Assembly (NCBI GenBank): GCA_017645945.1
Contig: JAGCNL010000011.1
Span: forward strand, 1-64,000
DNA from: Salinivirgaceae bacterium
GTDB lineage: Bacteria > Bacteroidota > Bacteroidia > Bacteroidales > SZUA-534
DNA: 64,000 nt
Direction: 5' to 3'
The notes under the pieces were generated by a model. It was not told the DNA's origin and searched no databases. It worked only from the letters and a program-made list of their open reading frames with translations. This document shows positions 1 through 7,545 of this stretch, in pieces. How positions within the stretch are numbered: the first letter of the stretch is position 1; the number at the start of each line of letters is the position of its first letter. The translations under genes and the position numbers were made by a program.

Positions 1-830
1 GCAATGGTTGTTGAACCATCTTTCACCGATGAAACCGTCGGAGTTTTAGCCGAGCCGTCGTAGGTGTACGAAGTCTGGCTCAACGCGATGGTCGGGCTTG
101 AAACCTCCTTCGGGCTGATGGTGAACGTTGCCGAGCCGCTGACGGTGTAGTTGCCGTTGGCCTTGTCGGCGATGGTTACGGTTGCCGTTCCAGCATTGGT
201 GTTGTTGCTGTAACTAACGGTGTATTCGCCTGATGCAATGGTTGTTGAACCATCTTTCACAGTCACAGTCGGTGTCTGAGCCGAGCCGTTGTAGGTGAAC
301 GAAGTCTGGCTCAACTCGATTGTCGGGTTCGAAACCACCTTCGGGCTGATGGTGAAGGTTGCCGAGCAGTTGCTGACGGTGTAGTTGCCGTTGGCCTTGT
401 CGGCGATGGTTACGGTTGCCGTTCCAGCATTGGTGTTGCTGCTGTAACTAACAGTGTATTCGCCTGATGCAATGGTTGTTTCTCCGTCTTTTACAGTCAC
501 GGTCGGTGTCTGAGCCGAGCCGTTGTAGGTGAACGATGTTGCACTCAACTCGATTGTCGGGCTTGAAACCACCTTCGGATTGATTGTGAAGGTTGCCGAG
601 ACGCTGCTGACGGTGTAGTTGCCGCCTTCCTTGTCGGTGATAGTTACCGTTGCCGTCGTGCCAGCATTGGTGTTGTTGCTGTAACTAACGGTGTATTCGC
701 TCGGATCAATGGTTGTTTCTCCGTTTTTAACAGTCACTGTCGGTTCAATTGCTGAGCCGTTGTAGGTGAACGAAGTCTGGCTCAGCGTGATAGTTGGGCT
801 TGAAACAGTCAGCGGCAAAATGGTAAACTG
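1..830 (-). repeat. Tandem Ig-like repeats, about 235 bp per unit
   Basis: The codons for the FTYNGSAxxPTVTVKDG motif recur at about 20, 255, 489 and 725, a spacing of roughly 235 bp (about 78 residues). Copies are highly similar at the DNA level. The array is cut by the window edge, so the copy number is unknown. Confidence 0.85.
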
Positions 831-3800
831 CTTGCTAACTGTATTGCCCCAATGAATGGTTGCCGTGCCAGGGGTAATGTTATTCTCATAAGTTGGTTCG
901 GCAATCGAACCGCCAAAAATGAAAGTCTTGTCACACATTGTGCGGTTGGTATAACTTACCTCAATTCCGTTTCCAATGGTATAAGCCGAACCTTTGTATG
1001 GTACACTTTCGGCAGATAGTGTTATATCGTTTTCGGCAATTTGGTCATAAACAAAACTGCCGTTTCCTACCAAGTCATTACCAGCAATGGTTCCGTTGCA
1101 AATGATTGTTCCATTGTTGGTGATTACCGCGTCATCTGTTGTTGTTACCGATGCTCCTGCGGGAATCTTCAATGTTTTGCCTTCGGCAACCTCGTAATTG
1201 GTGGCCACAACCAAATCACCTGTTACGGTTATAACGTTGTACGACTGTAAGGTGTAGCCCGTAACCGCATTGTGGCTTTCGTCAAACACAGGCGTGGCAT
1301 CGGAATACAATGTCTGCCGCCATGTTGTACCATTGAAATCGCTGTCATTCAGTTTATAAGCAACTTGGCCGCTTGCAAAAGCATTCTCTGAATAATAAGC
1401 ACCATCAGTACCATTGCTTGACGAGAGTGTTACCAAACTGTAGCAGTTGGTTTGGGTGCCACCCCTACCACCGCAAATGCAGCCATAATAGGAAGAACCA
1501 GAAACTGTTCCTGTGTCATAGCAGTTGGTTTGGGTGCCTTGATAGCCGCAAATGCCGCCTACATAGCTTTTACCCGAAACCGTTTCTATGTTGTAGCAGT
1601 TGGTTTGGGAGCCTTGATTGCCGCAAATGCCGCCGACATAGTTATTAGAACCCGAAACCTTTCCTGCGTTGTGGCATTTGTTTTGGGTGCCTTGATCGCC
1701 GCAAATGCCGCCGACACAATTACCAGAAGACGAAACTGTTCCAGTGTTGTAGCAGTTGGTTTGGGTGCCATTACCACCGCAGATGCCGCCGACATAGTAA
1801 GAATTAGAAGAAGTACCCGAAACCGTTCCTGTGTTGTAGCAGTTGGTTATGGTGCCACGACAACCGCTAATGCCGCCAACATAGTTATTAGAACCCGAAA
1901 CCCTTCCTGTGTTGTAGCAGTTGGTTATGTTTGTATTATAACCATATCCGCAAATGCCGCCTGTAAATTTATACCCATATAAATAAGAACCAGTAACTCC
2001 GACGTCCTTTATCGTCGCTCCGTTGGCATAGCCTATCAGACCAACATAATTTTCTCCATCGGGGTAATTGCTGTTAGTTGTATTATTAAAATACAAGCCG
2101 CTAATGGTGTGACCGTTACCATCGAATGTGCCTGCATAGATATAAGAAGAAGTTCCAATCGGTGTCCATGTCATGAAACTGCTGCCGTCGCCGTTGAGTG
2201 AACCAGAAGAATTCAGAACGTTTGAGTTCACAACAATGTCGGCCGTCAGGACAGCATTGTCAGTGGTGTTTCCTGAGTTGACATGTGCGGCGAACCAATA
2301 AAGGTGTCCCGCATTGGCTATCTGGTACACACCATCGACAGAATTTGGCTGTTCTGCATCTCCACATATACATAATCCGTTTATTATGTGGTTATGTTCA
2401 AGAATGCCATTGGAATTGTTACTGTATGGACACGGAGTCGACGCATAAACCACACGATGGGTATTATCGAACAAAGGCAGTTTGTCCTCGCCAATGGTCT
2501 GATACCATGTTAGTGTGCCTTGGCTTGTGCTTCCGTTGAGCAGATAGGCTATTTTACCGCTTGCAAACTCATTCTCTGTAGCCGAAACACCGTAAGTGTT
2601 TTTACTGCCGCAGCTTGCCAAATAGTAGCATTGGGTTTGGGAGCTACCATTACCGCAAATGCCGCCGACATAGTTTCCACCCGAAACCTTTCCTGTGTTG
2701 AAGCAGTTGGTTTGGGTGCCACCACTACCGCAAATGCCGCCGACATATCTGCCTTCACTCAAAGTATTACCTGAACCCGAAACCGTTCCTGTGTTGTAGC
2801 AGTTGGTTTGGGTGCCACCAATACCGCAAATGCCGCCGACATAGGTATTACCTCTAATATATGAATCAATAACTCCGACGTTCTTTATTGTCGCTCCATT
2901 GGCATAGCCTATCAGACCAACATAATTCCCTCCTCCACTGGAATAGGAGTTGTTAGTTGTATTATTAAAATACAATCCGCTAATGGTGTGATAGTTGCCA
3001 TCGAATGATCCTTTGAATTTACTGGCACTTGTGCCGATTGGTGTCCACGGCATAAAGAGGCTTCCGTCGCCATTAAGTGTGCCGTTTTCGTTCAGCACAT
3101 TCTCGTTCACCACAATGTCGGCTGTCAGAATACCTTTGATATCCCAACCTCCAGAGTTAACATTTCTGGCGAACCAATAAAGGTTCCCCGCAGTGGCTAT
3201 CTGATAAACATCGCCAACCATATTCGGCTCGGTTGGAACAATGCCCGTAACAGTGAACTCGTTTCCAAAGGTTACTGTGGCTGGCATAGTTCCGTTGCCT
3301 GGTGTTGTAATTATCCTGGCAACACTTTTGTTGAGTACGAGATATTTGTTGTCGTCTTTTGTGAATTGCAGCCCGCTTTTGCTGAAATCGGCGTTGCTGG
3401 TAATGATTATCGATGTCAGACCCGTGCAGCCACTGAAAGCATTGGCGCCGACGCTTGTCACATTGGCGGGTATGTTTATCGTTGAAAGAGTTGTGCAGTC
3501 TTTAAATGCATCGGCGGCGATGCCTGTAATCGAGAAACTGTTGCCGCTAGTTACCGATGTAGCTATTGTCACGTTGTTTGCGCACGAATTAGCCGCAACC
3601 ATAACATTGTATTTGTTAAGCACCGCATATCGTATGCCATCTTTAGTAAAGCACAGTCCGCTGTTGCTTAAATCAACGGTCTCGCTGTTTACGGTTACTG
3701 ATGTCAAACGCGTGCAGTTTGCAAAAGCATCATCCCAGACTCTAGTAATATTTTGGGGTATTACTATCGATGTCAGGTTGCTGCAACCATAGAACGCAGA

Positions 3801-5090
3801 GGAGCCTATCGAAGTTACTGAATTAGGTATGGTTACCTCTCTCAGACTCCAGCAACCATAAAACGTATTGGTGCCTATCATAGTTACTGAATTAGATATG
3901 GCTACCGATGTCAGACCGCTGCAATTGTAGAACGCAGAGTTGCCAATCGAAGTTACTGAATTAGGAATGGTTATCCCCGTCAGACTGATGCAATTATTGA
4001 ACGCAGCGTTGCCTATTGAAGTTACTGATTCAGGGATGGTTATCTCTGCCAGGCTGCCGCATCTGTAGAACGCAAAGCCGCCTATCGAAGTCACCGAATT
4101 AGGTATGGTTACCGATGTCAGGTTCCAGCAATTCTCAAACGCAGCGTATGGAATATAACTGCTGCCAGTAATCACCACTTCTTTCAGCGATGTCGGGATA
4201 TAGTAGTGAGCACCTGTCGTAGAACTTGTGCTGCTGCCATAGTAATTTTGTTCGGTTTTTGTTCCGCCCGTATAACTGCTTTCGCCGAAAATATAGCCAA
4301 ACGGGTATTGATAATTATCGGTTGGTGCGTGCGGTCTGTTGCCAACAAACGGCAGTGTGATTTTTGTCAGGCCGCTGCAACCACCGAATGCAGAAATGCC
4401 AATCCTAGTTACTGAATTAGGAACGGTTACCTCTGTCAGGCCTTTGCAACCACTGAACGCATACTTGCCAATCGAAGTTACTGATTCAGGAATGCTTACC
4501 GATACCAGACTGCTGCATTTATAAAACGCATAGTCGGCTATCGAAGTCACCGATTCGGGAATAACCAAATTGATTACCTCCGTCCCGCCTGTATAAAAAT
4601 GTTTGGCATAGTATAAAGGATTGGAAAGGTCATTCCCATAACTGATTCCGAAAAAACTCTCGATGCTTGAAAATACTGCTTTATCCAGGCTACTGCAACC
4701 ACTGAACGCATCGTATCCAATCGAAGTTATTGTGTTAGGAATGGTTATCGATGTAATGTTTGCACAGTCCTTAAACCCTTCGTTGGCAATGGCCGTAACC
4801 TGATAATATGCTCCATTAAGATAGACTCTTTCATCAATTGTAATCGCCCCCGATTTATTACGGTTTCCTTCGAATATACTAACATAGTGGTTCGTTTCAT
4901 CGATAACCGTGTATTGCGTTGTGCCATTCACAACGTAGGTTTGCGCCCATGTCTGCCCCACAATCAGTGTGGCAAAAACAAATGTCAGCAAACATTTCAT
5001 TGCTTTGGACTTGAACAGTCCGCTTAGGGCGCGTCTGCCGCTTTGGGGAGACTCCGCCATTGTCATAAGAAATTGTCGAATCTTTCTCAT
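1..5090 (-). CDS. Giant BspA-like surface protein (LRR + GLUG + Ig-like repeats), C-terminus outside window
   Basis: An uninterrupted reading frame starts with ATG at 5090 and runs off the left edge, giving about 1696 visible residues. I checked the frame at 5090, 4061 and 56 and it is constant. The N-terminus has a long basic region, then a signal peptide with an in-frame Met at 5000 (MKCLLTFVFATLIVGQTWAQ), so export is likely. Domains in order are: BspA-type leucine-rich repeats (motif IPNSVTSIGxxAFxxCxxL, about 4790-3300); two GLUG modules, each introduced by an IANAGHLYWFA-like strand and followed by YVGGICG repeats (about 3230-2530 and 2330-1370); then Ig-like repeats of about 78 residues (about 820-1). 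BspA-like proteins are adhesins. A type IX sorting tail may lie beyond the edge but cannot be seen. It lies downstream of three micro-ORFs on the same strand. Confidence 0.9.
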   Translation of the reverse strand, partial: MRKIRQFLMTMAESPQSGRRALSGLFKSKAMKCLLTFVFATLIVGQTWAQTYVVNGTTQYTVIDETNHYVSIFEGNRNKSGAITIDERVYLNGAYYQVTAIANEGFKDCANITSITIPNTITSIGYDAFSGCSSLDKAVFSSIESFFGISYGNDLSNPLYYAKHFYTGGTEVINLVIPESVTSIADYAFYKCSSLVSVSIPESVTSIGKYAFSGCKGLTEVTVPNSVTRIGISAFGGCSGLTKITLPFVGNRPHAPTDNYQYPFGYIFGESSYTGGTKTEQNYYGSSTSSTTGAHYYIPTSLKEVVITGSSYIPYAAFENCWNLTSVTIPNSVTSIGGFAFYRCGSLAEITIPESVTSIGNAAFNNCISLTGITIPNSVTSIGNSAFYNCSGLTSVAISNSVTMIGTNTFYGCWSLREVTIPNSVTSIGSSAFYGCSNLTSIVIPQNITRVWDDAFANCTRLTSVTVNSETVDLSNSGLCFTKDGIRYAVLNKYNVMVAANSCANNVTIATSVTSGNSFSITGIAADAFKDCTTLSTINIPANVTSVGANAFSGCTGLTSIIITSNADFSKSGLQFTKDDNKYLVLNKSVARIITTPGNGTMPATVTFGNEFTVTGIVPTEPNMVGDVYQIATAGNLYWFARNVNSGGWDIKGILTADIVVNENVLNENGTLNGDGSLFMPWTPIGTSASKFKGSFDGNYHTISGLYFNNTTNNSYSSGGGNYVGLIGYANGATIKNVGVIDSYIRGNTYVGGICGIGGTQTNCYNTGTVSGSGNTLSEGRYVGGICGSGGTQTNCFNTGKVSGGNYVGGICGNGSSQTQCYYLASCGSKNTYGVSATENEFASGKIAYLLNGSTSQGTLTWYQTIGEDKLPLFDNTHRVVYASTPCPYSNNSNGILEHNHIINGLCICGDAEQPNSVDGVYQIANAGHLYWFAAHVNSGNTTDNAVLTADIVVNSNVLNSSGSLNGDGSSFMTWTPIGTSSYIYAGTFDGNGHTISGLYFNNTTNSNYPDGENYVGLIGYANGATIKDVGVTGSYLYGYKFTGGICGYGYNTNITNCYNTGRVSGSNNYVGGISGCRGTITNCYNTGTVSGTSSNSYYVGGICGGNGTQTNCYNTGTVSSSGNCVGGICGDQGTQNKCHNAGKVSGSNNYVGGICGNQGSQTNCYNIETVSGKSYVGGICGYQGTQTNCYDTGTVSGSSYYGCICGGRGGTQTNCYSLVTLSSSNGTDGAYYSENAFASGQVAYKLNDSDFNGTTWRQTLYSDATPVFDESHNAVTGYTLQSYNVITVTGDLVVATNYEVAEGKTLKIPAGASVTTTDDAVITNNGTIICNGTIAGNDLVGNGSFVYDQIAENDITLSAESVPYKGSAYTIGNGIEVSYTNRTMCDKTFIFGGSIAEPTYENNITPGTATIHWGNTVSKQFTILPLTVSSPTITLSQTSFTYNGSAIEPTVTVKNGETTIDPSEYTVSYSNNTNAGTTATVTITDKEGGNYTVSSVSATFTINPKVVSSPTIELSATSFTYNGSAQTPTVTVKDGETTIASGEYTVSYSSNTNAGTATVTIADKANGNYTVSNCSATFTISPKVVSNPTIELSQTSFTYNGSAQTPTVTVKDGSTTIASGEYTVSYSNNTNAGTATVTIADKANGNYTVSGSATFTISPKEVSSPTIALSQTSYTYDGSAKTPTVSSVKDGSTTI
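1437..2820 (-). repeat. GLUG-motif DNA repeats in two clusters
   Basis: The element GCAGTTGGTTTGGGTGCC (on the plus strand) or close variants recurs about every 75-90 bp. There are seven copies at about 1440-1930 and three at about 2625-2815. They encode the GTQTNCYNTGTVSGxxYVGGICG repeats of the surface protein. Near identity between copies makes slippage or recombination possible. Confidence 0.85.
3300..4790 (-). repeat. BspA-type leucine-rich repeat block
   Basis: About ten repeats of roughly 69 bp encode LTxVTIPNSVTSIGxxAFxxC. Examples lie around 3780-4110 and 4370-4560. An irregular segment around 4180-4340 interrupts the regular spacing. Confidence 0.85.
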
Positions 5091-5147
5091 AATCTGTGGA
5101 TTTTTAATTAGTTAGATATGTAAATTATTTAATTGATATTGCTTTAG

Positions 5148-5231
5148 TCATAAACTGATACCATACAGCACGCAGCAGACGAGAACCAGAATGAAAAGGG
5201 TACATATTAATATGCTGGCAAACTTTTTCAT
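5148..5231 (-). CDS. Micro-ORF 3, 27-residue hydrophobic peptide
   Basis: ATG at 5231, TGA at 5148. The 27-residue product begins MKKFASILICTLFILVLVCC and is a single hydrophobic segment after a KK start, so a membrane peptide is likely if translated. It starts 4 bp after the stop of micro-ORF 2 and ends 57 bp before the giant surface protein gene. It is too short to confirm by codon statistics. I recognise no family. Confidence 0.4.
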   Translation of the reverse strand: MKKFASILICTLFILVLVCCVLYGISL

Positions 5232-5235
5232 GGCT

Positions 5236-5346
5236 CTAACGGTTTAGGTTAAAACTGCCGCCCGCAAACTGCCCCTTGCTGGGAGCGCACTTTGCCATCC
5301 GTGAGTTGATGGCCGCAAACAGAATCACAATAGTTGCAATAATCAT
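5236..5346 (-). CDS. Micro-ORF 2, 36-residue peptide with N-terminal hydrophobic segment
   Basis: ATG at 5346, TAG at 5236. The product begins MIIATIVILFAAINSRMAKC, a short hydrophobic stretch, and continues with a Gly/Asn/Ser-rich tail ending in NLNR. It starts 19 bp after micro-ORF 1 stops and ends 4 bp before micro-ORF 3 starts, which is operon-like spacing. No family is recognised. Confidence 0.4.
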   Translation of the reverse strand: MIIATIVILFAAINSRMAKCAPSKGQFAGGSFNLNR

Positions 5347-5365
5347 GGTATCAGTTGTTTAATGG

Positions 5366-5479
5366 TTAGTTTCTGACAACAATGTAGGTTGTGAGTTTCA
5401 GGTTGGCCAATTTGCAACTTGTTACTTTCACTTTGCCGTTAGCGGCGTTCGTCTGGTTTTTAATCTCTTGTTTTTCCAT
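5366..5479 (-). CDS. Micro-ORF 1, 37-residue polar peptide
   Basis: ATG at 5479, TAA at 5366. The peptide begins MEKQEIKNQTNAANGKVKVT, is polar and Lys/Asn-rich with one Cys, and ends TYIVVRN. It is the first of three tandem micro-ORFs on the strand of the giant surface gene. About 190 bp upstream are the LytTR-type direct repeats. It has no recognisable domain. A structural RNA or leader role for this stretch cannot be excluded. Confidence 0.4.
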   Translation of the reverse strand: MEKQEIKNQTNAANGKVKVTSCKLANLKLTTYIVVRN

Positions 5480-5629
5480 AGTTTATGTTATTTTAAAAGT
5501 TTAGAAGGTTGAGCGCTTCGCTGTTTAGAAGGTTTAGTTTCCAAGTTTTCTCAACTTTCTAAACCCTCTCAACTCTCTCAACAATCTCCAAAATTTTCAA
5601 TCATTTCACTCGATTCTATTTCTCGCTTT

Positions 5630-5637
5630 CAAAGGTC
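5630..5637 (-). promoter_or_regulatory. Weak -7-like box for the micro-ORF/surface-protein transcript
   Basis: The minus strand reads GACCTTTG, one mismatch from the Bacteroidota -7 box TAnnTTTG. The LytTR-type repeats end about 34 bp upstream, which would place them just upstream of the -33 position. This is the normal place for an activator at a weak promoter. The assignment is inferred. Confidence 0.35.
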
Positions 5638-5672
5638 AGCATGCCGATTTTAAAAAACAATAGCCGAAAAAT

Positions 5673-5741
5673 GAACGGCGGGTTTCACTTAACGAACGGC
5701 GGGTTTCACTTAACGAACGGCGGGTTTGACTTAACGAACGG
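5673..5741 (-). promoter_or_regulatory. LytTR-type operator: 21-bp direct repeats
   Basis: Three full 21-bp units start at 5673, 5694 and 5715, with a partial fourth at 5736. On the minus strand each has the core CCGTTCGTT, and the units differ at only one position. LytTR proteins (AlgR, AgrA) bind 9-10 bp direct repeats about one double-helix pair of turns (21-22 bp) apart. The core is close to the AlgR site CCGTTCGTC. A LytTR regulator gene starts 310 bp to the right. Confidence 0.7.
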
Positions 5742-5903
5742 TTTTTCAAAATGGCCAAAAAAGGCTCAAAATCGACCATTTTTTGAGTGATTTTCGAGCC
5801 CAAAACGCGGATTTTTTGATTTTCGTCCGAAAAACGTGAATTTTATCTCTAACCGATGCTATCCGATTTTAACCGATTTAATCCGCAAGCGGATTTTCTG
5901 TCT

Positions 5904-5969
5904 CTAACCAAACTAATCCAAATGAATCCTAAAAACTTATTTGGATTAAATTAGGGTTCGTTTGGTTAG
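5904..5969. repeat. Large imperfect inverted repeat
   Basis: CTAACCAAAC (5904-5913) pairs with GTTTGGTTAG (5960-5969), and AATCCAAAT (5915-5923) pairs with ATTTGGATT (5939-5947). The outer and inner stems are separated by 1 nt on the left and 12 nt on the right. It could be a protein-binding palindrome or a terminator-like hairpin upstream of the response regulator. Confidence 0.55.
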
Positions 5970-6034
5970 AACCAATTTTTCGTGCTTGGCAACAAAAAAC
6001 CTACTCAATCGCTTGGTTTTTAAATAAAAAACCC

Positions 6035-6042
6035 TACATTTG
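6035..6042 (+). promoter_or_regulatory. -7 promoter box of the LytTR regulator gene
   Basis: TACATTTG is an exact TAnnTTTG match ending 7 nt before the ATG. A transcript starting the usual few bases downstream would have almost no leader, so translation may be leaderless. The -33 element is poor (CTTGG at about 6012). Confidence 0.5.
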
Positions 6043-6049
6043 ACCTATT

Positions 6050-6784
6050 ATGAAAGTTGTGATAATAGACGACGAGCAAAGCGGTCGCGATGTGCTTAGA
6101 AGTTTCATCACCACCCTTTGCCATGATATTGAGATCTGTGGTGAGGCCGACTCAGTGAAAAGCGGCGTCAAACTCATCACCAAGTGCAATCCCGATGTTG
6201 TTTTTCTCGATATTCAGATGCAGGACGGCACAGGCTTCAATCTGCTCGAGATGCTGCCCCAGCGCACCTTCAAGGTCGTCTTCTGCACCTCGTTCGACCA
6301 GTTTGCGCTCAAAGCCATCAAATACAGCGCCGCCGACTATCTGCTGAAACCCATCGACCCCGATTTGTTCATTGAGACGGTGGAGAAGCTGCAGTCCGAT
6401 GTCAGCAAGAAACGCTCTGACAACCGCATCGACGAGCTGCTGTCGAACATCAACAGTTTTGAGAAAATTGCCCTGCCTGTGGGCGATGGCATCCAGTTTG
6501 TCAAGGTCGACGATATTGTCCGCTGCGAGGCCGACGGCGTCTACACCCGCTTCTCCATTGTCGGCGGAACCAATATTCTGGTATCGAAAAACCTGAAGAA
6601 CTACGAGGATTTGTTCTCTGACCGCGGCTTCATCCGCGTCCACAAGTCGCACCTGATAAACACCCGCTACATCGACAAATACCTCAACAGCGGTGGCGAC
6701 GGCGGCAGCGTTGTCATGGCCGACGGCTCCACAGTGGAAGTCTCCCGCCGCAAAAAAGATGAGCTTTTAGGGATGATGATGTAA
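6050..6784 (+). CDS. LytTR-family response regulator
   Basis: A 244-residue DNA-binding response regulator. The receiver domain (about 1-120) has the acidic pair D7/D8, phospho-acceptor D54 (VVFLDIQM), T80 and K100 (DYLLKP). The LytTR domain (about 135-240) contains FVKVDDIVRCEADGVYTRF and the RVHKSHLIN motif typical of the family. No sensor kinase is in the window, so it is an orphan here. The adjacent 21-bp direct repeats are likely binding sites. Regulation of the micro-ORF/surface-protein transcript, and perhaps of itself, is inferred from position only. Confidence 0.95.
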   Translation: MKVVIIDDEQSGRDVLRSFITTLCHDIEICGEADSVKSGVKLITKCNPDVVFLDIQMQDGTGFNLLEMLPQRTFKVVFCTSFDQFALKAIKYSAADYLLKPIDPDLFIETVEKLQSDVSKKRSDNRIDELLSNINSFEKIALPVGDGIQFVKVDDIVRCEADGVYTRFSIVGGTNILVSKNLKNYEDLFSDRGFIRVHKSHLINTRYIDKYLNSGGDGGSVVMADGSTVEVSRRKKDELLGMMM

Positions 6785-6792
6785 GGGCGCCC

Positions 6793-6816
6793 GCACAACT
6801 GCCGAGAGTTGTGTGC
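6793..6816 (+). terminator. Weak hairpin after the response regulator
   Basis: CACAACT (6794-6800) pairs with AGTTGTG (6807-6813) and is followed by a short T run. It lies 9 bp after the stop codon. Confidence 0.4.
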
Positions 6817-6817
6817 T

Positions 6818-7165
6818 TTAATCGTTTTCAAGATATTTTTTCAAATCCGGCACGTCTTCCAACGATGTGTTCCATGTCAATTCATAGTCGATTGTGCCGT
6901 AACGGTGCGCGAACAAATCTCTCATTCGGGCAATATCGCGCCAAGGAATGCCAATATGCTCGGTTTTGAAATCATCGGAGAGATTTTTCACAAGTTCACC
7001 TATTTGTAAAATGGGCATTGAGATTGAATTGCGGTAGATAAAGCCATTTTCCTTATCAAAAACAGCTCCTTATTCGTATTGAAACTCTTATGCGTCTGTG
7101 CAATCTCGTCACAGTAACGCACTATCTTGTTTTTTTATCAGCAGGTCGCGCTCATTTGTTTCCAT
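6818..7165 (-). pseudogene. hepT: HepT-like HEPN ribonuclease toxin, frameshifted
   Basis: The N-terminus starts at ATG 7165 (METNERDLLI) and overlaps the end of mntA. Frame is lost at an A7 run (about 7136), giving a stop a few codons later. The middle part (KIVRYCDEIAQTHKSFNTNK) is readable only in another frame. Frame is regained after a T5 run (about 7059) and continues as an open C-terminal part to 6818. That part contains the HepT catalytic motif R-x4-H-x-Y (RDLFAHRY). One extra A and one missing T would explain both breaks. The gene is either inactivated or affected by two homopolymer sequencing errors. HepT toxins are RNases silenced by MntA. Confidence 0.8.
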
Positions 7166-7451
7166 AAATTTCCACTCCTTCCGCTTCGGCCGCGCTGATA
7201 AGTTGTTTGTCATCAGAAGTATCGGTAATGACATCGACATGAGTACCAAGCACCGATTCAAGCTCAGCCACAAAAGCCGAATACTGCAGAAGTGACCGCA
7301 TTCGTCCGCGGCTAATCAGAAAATCGTAGTCGCTGTGGGGTTTGTTGTCGCCACGCGCACGCGAGCCGAACAATTTTACCCTGCTCACTCCATATTTGGT
7401 AGCAATCGGAATAATGCTTGACGCAAGAATATTTATGCTGGCAGTAGTCAT
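7152..7451 (-). CDS. mntA: MntA-like nucleotidyltransferase antitoxin
   Basis: A 99-residue minimal nucleotidyltransferase. It has the GSRARG motif (G29, S30), metal-binding D41 and D43 (SDYD) and a third acidic residue in HVDVITD (D73), so the active site looks complete. MntA antitoxins inactivate HepT by adenylylating a Tyr near the HEPN active site. It overlaps the start of hepT by 14 bp, the usual coupled order. With hepT apparently broken, it may be a leftover antitoxin. Confidence 0.85.
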   Translation of the reverse strand: MTTASINILASSIIPIATKYGVSRVKLFGSRARGDNKPHSDYDFLISRGRMRSLLQYSAFVAELESVLGTHVDVITDTSDDKQLISAAEAEGVEIYGNK

Positions 7452-7545
7452 TTCTCTGCAACTTCACTTGTTATTCGGTTGCAAGATAGACAAAAAACTG
7501 ATATGCAGGATGTAGAGTCGTGTTTTTCGATTCACCGACTCACCA

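Larger units (their letters stand above)
5480..6049. other. 570-bp divergent intergenic regulatory region
   Basis: No gene is visible. From left to right it holds copies of TTTAGAAGGTT and their complement (about 5505-5565), a weak minus-strand -7-like box, the 21-bp direct repeats, a hairpin of GGCTCAAAATC with GATTTTCGAGCC (about 5763-5802), repeated AACCGAT/ATCCGAT words (about 5850-5895), a large inverted repeat and the promoter of the response regulator. Confidence 0.7.

Noticed and set aside
1437-1936. CRISPR-like regular repeats
   Set aside because: Spacing is about 75-90 bp and the between-repeat parts are also similar and coding (GLUG protein repeats), so this is not a CRISPR array.
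1373-1982. Open frames on the plus strand within the GLUG region
   Set aside because: They are antisense shadows of the repeated codons of the minus-strand surface protein and have only low-complexity repeats.
3241-4524. Plus-strand frames opposite the leucine-rich repeats
   Set aside because: They are shadows of the LRR codons with no start signal or domain.
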